Below, piece by piece: positions 13,129-18,209 of a DNA stretch of 18,209 nt. This stretch comes from DATDAH01 sp036525535 (GTDB lineage Bacteria > Actinomycetota > Acidimicrobiia > Acidimicrobiales > DATDAH01), in contig DATDAH010000022.1 in the NCBI GenBank assembly GCA_036525535.1, positions 1 through 18,209 on the forward strand. The letters run 5' to 3'. Below the pieces are notes generated by a model. That model saw nothing but the letters and a program-made list of their open reading frames with translations, was not told where the DNA came from and ran no database searches. The position numbers were made by a program, and so were the translations under genes. Positions within the stretch are counted from its first letter, which is position 1. Every line of letters begins with the position of its first letter.

Positions 13129-14733
13129 GTGGCCCCACCGACCGACGCCGCATCCATCAACGACCGCCGCTGGGCGGTCCTGGCCGTGATGAACCTCAGC
13201 CTGGTCATCGTCGTGGCCGGCAACTCGGCCTTGAACGTGGCCCTGCCCTCCATCGTCCGCGACCTCGACGCCACCAGCTCCCAGCTGCAGTGGATGGTCG
13301 ACGCCTACGCCCTCGTCTTCGCCGGCCTGCTCCTCCCGATGGGCGCCCTCGGGGACCGCTTCGGGCGCAAGGGCATGCTCCAGGGCGGCCTCTCGATCTT
13401 CGCCCTGGGCTCGCTCATCGCGGTCTTCGCCACCGAACCGTGGCACCTCATCGCCACCCGCTCGATCATGGGGGTCGGGGCGGCGATGATCATGCCCGCC
13501 ACCCTGTCGATCATCACCAACGTCTTCCCGCCGCAGGAGCGCTCCAAGGCCATCGCCATCTGGGCCGGGTTCGCCGGTGCCGGTGCTGCCATCGGCCCGG
13601 TGCTCAGCGGCTTCCTGCTCGAGCACTTCTGGTTCGGCTCGGTCTTCCTGATCAACATCCCGATCGTGGCCGTGGCGCTGATCTCCGGCGCCCTCTTGGT
13701 GCCGACCTCACGGGATCCCCGCCAGCGTCGCCTCGACCCCGTCGGCGGCCTGCTCTCCATGGTCGGCCTCTTCGCCCTCCTCTACGCCATCATCGAGGGC
13801 CCCGAGCGGGGCTGGAGCGATCCCGTCACCGTCGGCCTCTTCGTGGTCTCCCTGGTCCTCGGCGTGATCTTCGTCCGCTGGGAGCACCACACCGACGAGC
13901 CGATGCTGCCGATGGAGCAGTTCTCGGACCGCCGTTTCTCCATGGGCACCGGGACCATCGGGCTGACGTTCTTCGCCATGTTCGGCACCTTCTTCGTGGC
14001 CACGCAGTACCTGCAGTTCGTGCTCGGCTACTCGCCCTTCCAGGCGGGCCTGGCCACGCTGCCGATGGCGGCGATGATGGTCATCTTCGCCCCCCGCAGC
14101 GCCGGGTTGGCCGAGCGCTTCGGACGGGACAAGGTCATGGCCGTCGGCCTCACCACGGTCGCCCTCGGCCTCTTCACCATGTCGTTCCTGACCGTCGACT
14201 CGCCGTACATCCATCTGGCCATCGGCCTGATGCTCCTGGGCGGTGGCATGGCCATGACCACCGCACCGGCGACCGGCGCGGTCATGGAGTCCATGCCCCT
14301 CTCCAAGGCCGGTGTGGGCTCGGCCGTCAACGACACCAGCCGTGAGGTGGGCGGCGCTCTCGGCGTCGCCGTGCTCGGGAGCATCCTGTCCTCGGGCTAC
14401 CGGTCCGCCCTCGACCTCGACTTGTCGGCGGCGCCGCCCGAGGCCGCGGCCGCCGTCCGGGAAGGCGTCGGCTCGGCCCTGGCCGTGGCTCAACAGGCCC
14501 CGGCGAACATCGGGCCCCAGATCGCCGATGCCGCCCGGACCGCGTTCACCGACGCCATGGCCCCGGTGTTCTGGTTCGGCGCCGCCGTCGTCCTGATCAC
14601 CGCCGGGCTGGTCCTGAAGGTCATGCCGAGCCGGGGCGACGTCGTCACCCACGAGGTGGGCGAGGACGGCTACCTGGCCCCGACCGACGCCGCGGCCCGC
14701 GACGAACCGGTCCAGATCCCGGCCGGCTCGTGA
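13129..14733 (+). CDS. MFS drug efflux transporter, DHA2 (14-helix) family
   Basis: A 534-aa membrane protein with about 14 hydrophobic segments, the EmrB/QacA-type layout. Diagnostic features are NVALPSIVRDLDATSSQLQWMVDAY (residues 36-60), MFS motif A MGALGDRFGRKGM (71-83) in the first cytoplasmic loop, and motif C GFAGAGAAIGPVLSGF (147-162) in helix 5, the hallmark of proton-drug antiporters. The C-terminal tail after the last helix is hydrophilic. It is expected to expel hydrophobic or cationic compounds in exchange for protons; substrate unknown. The GTG start is supported by AGGAGG eight bases upstream. The TGA overlaps the GTG of the TetR gene (GTGA, 14730-14733). An operator at its promoter suggests induction when the repressor binds a ligand. 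Confidence 0.93.
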   Translation: MAPPTDAASINDRRWAVLAVMNLSLVIVVAGNSALNVALPSIVRDLDATSSQLQWMVDAYALVFAGLLLPMGALGDRFGRKGMLQGGLSIFALGSLIAVFATEPWHLIATRSIMGVGAAMIMPATLSIITNVFPPQERSKAIAIWAGFAGAGAAIGPVLSGFLLEHFWFGSVFLINIPIVAVALISGALLVPTSRDPRQRRLDPVGGLLSMVGLFALLYAIIEGPERGWSDPVTVGLFVVSLVLGVIFVRWEHHTDEPMLPMEQFSDRRFSMGTGTIGLTFFAMFGTFFVATQYLQFVLGYSPFQAGLATLPMAAMMVIFAPRSAGLAERFGRDKVMAVGLTTVALGLFTMSFLTVDSPYIHLAIGLMLLGGGMAMTTAPATGAVMESMPLSKAGVGSAVNDTSREVGGALGVAVLGSILSSGYRSALDLDLSAAPPEAAAAVREGVGSALAVAQQAPANIGPQIADAARTAFTDAMAPVFWFGAAVVLITAGLVLKVMPSRGDVVTHEVGEDGYLAPTDAAARDEPVQIPAGS

Positions 14734-15338
14734 GCGCGACCGCCGAGCCCGCGGCCGGCGCCGATGCCGACGTCGGCATCTGCGACCCCCGGGTCGCCCG
14801 GTCCCGGGCCGCGGTCCTGGCCGCAACCGTCGACCTCCTCGGCGAACTGGGCCACGCCGGCACCACCGTCGAAGCGATCGCGGAGCGCTCCGGCGTGGCC
14901 AAGACCACCATCTACCGGCACTGGCCCAGCCGGGCCCCGCTCCTGATCGACGCCTTCCACAGCAGCGTCGAGAAGGGGGACCACGCCCCGACGGGTGACG
15001 TCCGGGCCGACCTCCTGGCCATCGCCTCCGGCTTGGCGGCCAAGCTCCGCGACCCGCAGTGGAGCCGGATCATGGCCACCCTCATCGACGCCGCCGAGTC
15101 CGATCCGGAGCTGAGCGAGCTGTCCGCCGCCTTCACCCGCGAGCGGCGGGAGGCCGTACGGGCCGTGCTCGAGCGGGGCATCGCCGACGGCGAGCTCGAC
15201 CCGGACATCGACACCGCGCTGGCCGCCCAGCTCGTCGGCGGGGCGATCTTCTACCAGCGCCTCATCCGCCGCCGGGCCGCCGACGACCGCGAGGTGGAGA
15301 CCATGATCGACCTCGTGCTGAACGGCCTCCGCCGCTGA
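14730..15338 (+). CDS. TetR/AcrR family transcriptional regulator
   Basis: A 202-aa repressor-type protein. The N-terminal helix-turn-helix is clear: AAVLAATVDLLGELGHAGTTVEAIAERSGVAKTTIYRHWPSRAPLLIDAF, with the recognition helix around residues 56-64. The C-terminal region (about 80-200) is an all-helical ligand and dimerisation domain ending EVETMIDLVLNGLRR. The start overlaps the stop of the efflux gene, so regulator and pump come from one mRNA, and the protein likely represses that mRNA through the palindrome at 13071-13095. This would be negative feedback relieved by a pump substrate. A 19-residue Ala/Asp-rich extension precedes the first helix; no other in-frame start fits the overlap as well. 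Confidence 0.92.
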   Translation: MSATAEPAAGADADVGICDPRVARSRAAVLAATVDLLGELGHAGTTVEAIAERSGVAKTTIYRHWPSRAPLLIDAFHSSVEKGDHAPTGDVRADLLAIASGLAAKLRDPQWSRIMATLIDAAESDPELSELSAAFTRERREAVRAVLERGIADGELDPDIDTALAAQLVGGAIFYQRLIRRRAADDREVETMIDLVLNGLRR

Positions 15339-15341
15339 GGC

Positions 15342-15632
15342 TCAGGCCTCCACGGAGTAGCGGTTGCGGCCCTCCCGGCCCCCACCGAACCAGGTCACGA
15401 GGTCGGCGACCACACCCGCGGTGACGAAGAGCCAGCCGATCCCGCTCACGCCGCCGATCGGGGCGTAGGCCAGGGCGTAGCAGAACGTCGTCCAGGGCAG
15501 GAGGACGAAGCCGGCCAGGCCCTGCCAGAACGAGTCGAAGGCGATCGTCAGCCGGTCGCTGAAGATCCACATGAGGACGAGGACGAACCGCGGGGAGATC
15601 CAGGAGGCGAGGACGACAGCGCAACAACCCAT
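15342..15632 (-). CDS. Small three-helix membrane protein of unknown function
   Basis: A 96-aa protein with three hydrophobic segments: residues about 4-24 (CAVVLASWISPRFVLVLMWIF), 38-58 (GLAGFVLLPWTTFCYALAYAP) and 61-83 (GVSGIGWLFVTAGVVADLVTWF). A short basic tail GGGREGRNRYSVEA follows and would be cytoplasmic by the positive-inside rule. I recall similar uncharacterised proteins with an IFSDRL motif in actinobacteria but can give no function. The ATG at 15632 has TACGCT seven bases upstream and no ribosome site. The stop is three bases from the stop of the convergent TetR gene. Between its start and the divergent AbiEi-type gene lies a 48-bp palindrome. Confidence 0.75.
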   Translation of the reverse strand: MGCCAVVLASWISPRFVLVLMWIFSDRLTIAFDSFWQGLAGFVLLPWTTFCYALAYAPIGGVSGIGWLFVTAGVVADLVTWFGGGREGRNRYSVEA

Positions 15633-15639
15633 GGCGCCG

Positions 15640-15645
15640 AGCGTA
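15640..15645 (-). promoter_or_regulatory. Predicted -10 element (TACGCT) for the small membrane protein
   Basis: On the minus strand TACGCT, identical to the hexamers of the divergent promoter at 6709-6718, ends seven bases before the ATG at 15632. The palindrome at 15658-15705 begins 13 bases farther upstream, in the -35 region. Confidence 0.45.
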
Positions 15646-15657
15646 GATCCGTTCGCG

Positions 15658-15705
15658 TTCTTACCCGTGATCTGGCCCCCCTGGGGGCCAGATCACGGGT
15701 GAGAA
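15658..15705. repeat. 48-bp palindrome P2, upstream of the AbiEi/DUF559 gene
   Basis: Two 23-base arms (15658-15680 and 15683-15705) pair with a single T-G wobble around a CT centre. The arms carry TTCTTACCCGTGATCTGG and its complement, closing on CCCCC and GGGGG. It lies between two divergent start codons (15632 and 15752), where a terminator is not expected. It shares 42 of 48 bases, by my count, with the palindrome at 16718-16765 on the other side of the same gene. Confidence 0.85.
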
Positions 15706-15751
15706 GGGCGCACCAGGGGTTCCTGTCACAGCGCCGGAGTTGGCTGGTGTC

Positions 15752-16705
15752 ATGGCCGACCTCGACGATCACATCCGCCACTACTCGAGACGACAGCTCG
15801 GGCTCGTGACCACCGACCAGCTCCACGCCAGCGGAGCCAGTCGGAAGGCAATCCGTCACCGGGTCGACCGAGGCGATCTCGCGGTTCTGTCCCCTCGACT
15901 GTTCCGCAGCAGGACGGTGCCGGTCACCGATCAGCAGCGAGCGCTGGCCGGTGTGCTCGACGCAGGCCAGGGCGCGGCGCTGTCGCACGATTCCGCCGCC
16001 GCCCTCTGGGGCCTGCCCGGGTTCTTCCTCATTCCCGTGGAGGTCTCTCGATCTCGTGAGGGTTCACGAGTGGCGACCTCCCTCGCCCACGTCCACGACC
16101 TCACCCGCCTGCCGCCAGAGTTCGTCACCGAGCTCGACGGCATTCCCGTGGTCACCCCGTCGTTCGCGCTCCTCCAACTCAGCGGCCACCGGCACCCGTT
16201 GCGCGTCGCCCGGGCGATGGACACCGCGCTCGTCCTGGGCGTCTGCACCCCTCGCTCGCTCCGTCGTGTCCTCGAGGTGATGGCTCGGAGCGGCCGCAAC
16301 GGCATCGTGGACTTCCGAGGCATCGTCAGCGAACGGGACGAGCAGTATCGACCACCAGAGAGCGGGAACGAGAGTCGGCTGCAATGGGTGCTCGACCGAG
16401 CCGGTGAGCGTCGGCTCCGCCGCCAGATCGACGTCGGCAACGACGAGGAGTGGCTCGGCCGAATGGACTTCGCCGATGACGGGAACCCATTCGTGCTCCA
16501 GGTCGACAGCGAGCGCTACCACGGCGCCCTCCTCGACACCGAGCGGGATCTCCGCCAGACCGAAGCCCTGGAGGCGGCGGGCTACGTCGTCCGCCACGTT
16601 TGGGACACCGATCTCTGGCACCGCCCCGACCTCGTCGTCCAGCGGGTCCGCGAAGGACGCCGACTGGCCCGAGCCCGCCGTCACTCTCAGCCCCGAGCGT
16701 CCTGA
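15752..16705 (+). CDS. AbiEi-type antitoxin-domain protein with C-terminal DUF559 nuclease-like domain
   Basis: A 317-aa protein. Residues about 5-50 (IRHYSRRQLGLVTTDQLHASGASRKAIRHRVDRGDLAVLSPRLFR) form the winged-helix N-terminus typical of type IV AbiEi antitoxins. Residues about 205-310 match DUF559, a Vsr-like PD-(D/E)XK fold: NESRLQWVL with Glu207, RMDFAD with Asp239 and QVDSERYH with Asp252/Glu254, then DLRQTEALEAAGYVVRHVWDTDL. Such proteins are common in actinobacteria, usually without a known partner. No AbiEii nucleotidyltransferase toxin gene adjoins. ATG 15752 was chosen over a TTG at 15740 because CGGAG (15734-15738) leaves no room for the TTG, although 13 bases is long for the ATG. 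Codon use (TCT, CGA, TCA) is less GC-skewed than its neighbours, hinting at transfer. Whether it cuts DNA is untested. Confidence 0.85.
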   Translation: MADLDDHIRHYSRRQLGLVTTDQLHASGASRKAIRHRVDRGDLAVLSPRLFRSRTVPVTDQQRALAGVLDAGQGAALSHDSAAALWGLPGFFLIPVEVSRSREGSRVATSLAHVHDLTRLPPEFVTELDGIPVVTPSFALLQLSGHRHPLRVARAMDTALVLGVCTPRSLRRVLEVMARSGRNGIVDFRGIVSERDEQYRPPESGNESRLQWVLDRAGERRLRRQIDVGNDEEWLGRMDFADDGNPFVLQVDSERYHGALLDTERDLRQTEALEAAGYVVRHVWDTDLWHRPDLVVQRVREGRRLARARRHSQPRAS

Positions 16706-16717
16706 CCCCCCTTGCGG

Positions 16718-16765
16718 TTCTTACCCGTGATTCGGCCCCTCTGGGGGCCATATCGCGGGTAAGAA
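16718..16765. repeat. 48-bp palindrome P3, downstream of the AbiEi/DUF559 gene
   Basis: The arms 16718-16740 and 16743-16765 pair with four departures (two of them T-G wobbles) around a CT centre. Outer parts are GTTCTTACCCG and its near complement CGGGTAAGAAC. It is a diverged copy of the palindrome at 15658-15705. It lies between two convergent stop codons (16705 and 16778), where it could also serve as a bidirectional terminator. Confidence 0.82.
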
Positions 16766-16777
16766 CGGGCTTCCGGG

Positions 16778-17188
16778 TCAGTCGTCGGGGTTGACGCGGC
16801 CGCGGGTGCGTTTGACCTCGCTGCGCTTCTTCTTGCTGTCGACGCGGCGGGCTTTGGCGGCCCGGCTGGGCTTGGTCTTGCGTCGGGGGCGCTCCTCCCG
16901 CATGGCTTCGCCGAGCAGGGTGCGCAGGCGCTCGAGGGCGAGGTCCTTGTTGCGGGACTGGGAGCGGGAGTCGGCGGCCGCCGCGACCACGACCGGACCG
17001 AGCTTGGCCTGCAGCCGACGACGCTGGCTGTCGGTCAGCGACGGCGACTCGGCGACGGCGAAACGGACCTCGGCCCGGGTCGCGGCCCGGTTCGCGTGCT
17101 GACCCCCCGGGCCGCCCGGCGTGTCGAAACGCCACGTCAGCTCGCTCAGCGGCACCTCCAGGCGCCCGACCCGCAGGACCTCGCTCAC
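16778..17188 (-). CDS. arfB: ArfB-like peptidyl-tRNA hydrolase (RF-1 domain ribosome rescue factor)
   Basis: A 136-aa protein with the class I release-factor catalytic motif TPGGPGGQHANRAATR (GGQ at residues 28-30) followed by a small alpha/beta domain and a long lysine/arginine-rich tail (about 98-131: PRRKTKPSRAAKARR, SKKKRSEVKRTRGR). This combination and the length are typical of ArfB (YaeJ), which enters the empty mRNA channel of stalled ribosomes through its basic tail and hydrolyses the peptidyl-tRNA with the GGQ loop, without codon recognition. The GTG at 17188 has TACGGT six bases upstream, and GCGAG directly adjacent is too close to be a useful ribosome site, so a leaderless start is favoured. 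It is divergent from the aldo/keto reductase. Confidence 0.88.
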   Translation of the reverse strand: MSEVLRVGRLEVPLSELTWRFDTPGGPGGQHANRAATRAEVRFAVAESPSLTDSQRRRLQAKLGPVVVAAAADSRSQSRNKDLALERLRTLLGEAMREERPRRKTKPSRAAKARRVDSKKKRSEVKRTRGRVNPDD

Positions 17189-17194
17189 CTCGCG

Positions 17195-17200
17195 ACCGTA
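17195..17200 (-). promoter_or_regulatory. Predicted -10 element (TACGGT) for the ArfB-like gene
   Basis: On the minus strand TACGGT ends six bases before the GTG at 17188, the same spacing as for the gene starting at 6702. It lies 18 bases from the plus-strand hexamer at 17218-17223, so the two divergent promoters are close but not superimposed. Confidence 0.4.
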
Positions 17201-17217
17201 ACCACGGGACCGCCGCT

Positions 17218-17223
17218 TAGCCT
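17218..17223 (+). promoter_or_regulatory. Predicted -10 element (TAGCCT) for the aldo/keto reductase gene
   Basis: TAGCCT ends eight bases before the ATG at 17232 and no Shine-Dalgarno sequence is present, suggesting a leaderless transcript. Confidence 0.4.
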
Positions 17224-17231
17224 CGACGCGA

Positions 17232-18194
17232 ATGGAGTACCGCCGCCTCGGTCACACCGGGCTGAAGGTGAGCGCCCTCTCCTTCGGCTCCTGGGTCACC
17301 TTCGGCACCCAGGTCGACCAGGACCTGGCCCTCGACCTCCTCCAGGCGGCCCGCGACGGCGGCGTCAACTTCTTCGACAACGCCGAGGCCTACGGCGGCG
17401 GCGAGTCCGAGCGCCTCATGGGCGCCGCCATCGCCGAGCTGGGCTGGGAGCGCAAGACCTACGTGGTGAGCACCAAGCTCTTCTTCGGCATCGACGACGA
17501 CGCCGTCAACCTCTCCGACACGCTCAACCGCAAGTACCTGACCCAGGCCATAGAGGGCTCCCTCGAGCGCTTCGGCCTCGACTTCGTGGACCTCCTCTTC
17601 TGCCACCGGGCGGATCCCGACACACCGATCGAGGAGACCGTCTGGGCCATGTCCGACATCGTCAGCTCGGGTCAGGCCCTCTACTGGGGCACTTCGGAGT
17701 GGACGCCCGACGAGATCCGGGCTGCGCACGCCGTGGCCGAGAAGCACCACCTGCACAAGCCGGTGGTCGAGCAGCCGCAGTACAACATCCTCGAGACCGG
17801 GCGGGTCGAGGAGGAGTACACCCCCCTGTACGACGACGTCGGCCTCGGCCTGACCGTGTGGAGCCCGCTGGCGTCGGGCCTCCTGACCGGCAAGTACCTC
17901 GACGGCGTACCCGAGGACAGCCGCGCCGCCCTGGAGGGCTACGAGTGGTTGCGGGACATGCTCACCGCCGAGGAGCGGATGGACAAGGTCCGCGGCCTCA
18001 AGGCCATCGCCGACGAGCTGGACTGCTCACTGGCCCAGATGGCCATCGCCTGGTGCACGAAGAACCCTCGGGTCTCGACGGTTATCCTCGGGGCGAGCCG
18101 CCGCTCCCAGCTGGAGGAGAACCTGGCCGCCCTGGAGGTCGCCGACCGCCTGGACGACGAGGTGATGACCCGCATCCGACAAGCGGCTCGCTGA
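17232..18194 (+). CDS. Aldo/keto reductase (potassium-channel beta-subunit-like)
   Basis: A 320-aa NADPH-dependent aldo/keto reductase with a complete catalytic tetrad: Asp49 in NFFDNAEAY, Tyr54, Lys82 in VVSTKLFF and His125 in LLFCHRADPD. The start MEYRRLGHTGLKVSALSFGSW is the usual family opening. EQPQYNILE, TVWSPLASGLLTGKYLDG and the NADP-binding end RVSTVILGASRRSQLEENLAAL are characteristic of the AKR6/AKR7-like group related to voltage-gated potassium-channel beta subunits. It likely reduces aldehydes or ketones in the cytoplasm; no channel gene is nearby. Length is normal. It stands alone on the plus strand, divergent from the ArfB-like gene, and the TGA at 18192-18194 is followed after three bases by TCA, which may be the stop of a convergent gene beyond the window. 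Confidence 0.93.
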   Translation: MEYRRLGHTGLKVSALSFGSWVTFGTQVDQDLALDLLQAARDGGVNFFDNAEAYGGGESERLMGAAIAELGWERKTYVVSTKLFFGIDDDAVNLSDTLNRKYLTQAIEGSLERFGLDFVDLLFCHRADPDTPIEETVWAMSDIVSSGQALYWGTSEWTPDEIRAAHAVAEKHHLHKPVVEQPQYNILETGRVEEEYTPLYDDVGLGLTVWSPLASGLLTGKYLDGVPEDSRAALEGYEWLRDMLTAEERMDKVRGLKAIADELDCSLAQMAIAWCTKNPRVSTVILGASRRSQLEENLAALEVADRLDDEVMTRIRQAAR

Positions 18195-18209
18195 GGCTCA
18201 CATGACCGA

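Noticed and set aside
1..18209. tRNA, rRNA, CRISPR array, integrase, transposase or phage genes
   Set aside because: No cloverleaf-like segment, spaced direct-repeat array or recombinase motif was noticed on reading either strand.
18195..18209. Convergent gene entering at the right edge (TCA at 18198 as a stop on the minus strand)
   Set aside because: Only four codons are visible, so there is too little sequence to support a feature, although the spacing resembles the convergent stops at 15336-15344.

Overview
The window is high-GC DNA (above 70% by eye) with tightly packed genes, many one- or four-base stop/start overlaps, and a gene content pointing to Actinomycetota. It holds three luciferase-like F420-type oxidoreductases, a deazaflavin (Ddn-type) nitroreductase-like protein, a mycothiol-dependent isomerase-family protein, a DUF3039 protein and an AbiEi/DUF559 protein. 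My guess is the class Acidimicrobiia, but this rests on gene content only.

Layout. 1-761 (minus): an 89-aa protein of unknown function coupled to an amidohydrolase (D-aminoacylase type) that runs off the left edge. 793-1883 (plus): a possible 17-codon leader ORF and an LLM oxidoreductase. 1899-2714 (minus): a crotonase-fold protein lacking both classical catalytic glutamates. 2795-6702 (minus): a likely five-gene operon (Ddn-like protein, unknown protein, HSL-type esterase, APH-like phosphotransferase, LLM oxidoreductase) ending at a 48-bp palindrome. 6726-8750 (plus): SRPBCC-like protein, GNAT acetyltransferase and a third LLM oxidoreductase. 8760-9614 (minus): EamA-type transporter. 9640-10576 (plus): 12-codon leader ORF, mycothiol-dependent isomerase-family protein and DUF3039 protein. 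10645-11655 (minus): adenosine deaminase. 11708-13026 (plus): an unknown protein and a sigma-factor-like protein. 13062-15338 (plus): a promoter with an overlapping palindromic operator, a DHA2-type drug efflux pump and its TetR regulator. 15342-15632 (minus): a small membrane protein. 15752-16705 (plus): an AbiEi-type HTH plus DUF559 nuclease-like protein bracketed by two near-identical 48-bp palindromes. 16778-17188 (minus): an ArfB-like ribosome-rescue hydrolase. 17232-18194 (plus): an aldo/keto reductase. No stretch over 300 bases lacks a gene; the longest gaps are about 100-120 bases.

How the parts work together. Much of the left half looks like accessory redox and acyl/CoA chemistry: F420-type oxidoreductases, crotonase, esterase and a phosphotransferase of the kind seen beside acyl-CoA genes. 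The 13.1-15.3 kb block is a self-contained efflux module with local repression. The most unusual features are the palindromes around the AbiEi/DUF559 gene, with a third of the same length and termini at 2738, and the promoter architecture. Almost every transcription unit begins with a TANNNT hexamer 6-9 nt before the start codon and no Shine-Dalgarno sequence, suggesting leaderless mRNAs. At two divergent gene pairs a 10-bp palindrome supplies such a hexamer to both strands. Two plus-strand units also begin with tiny ORFs whose stop codons overlap the next start as ATGA.
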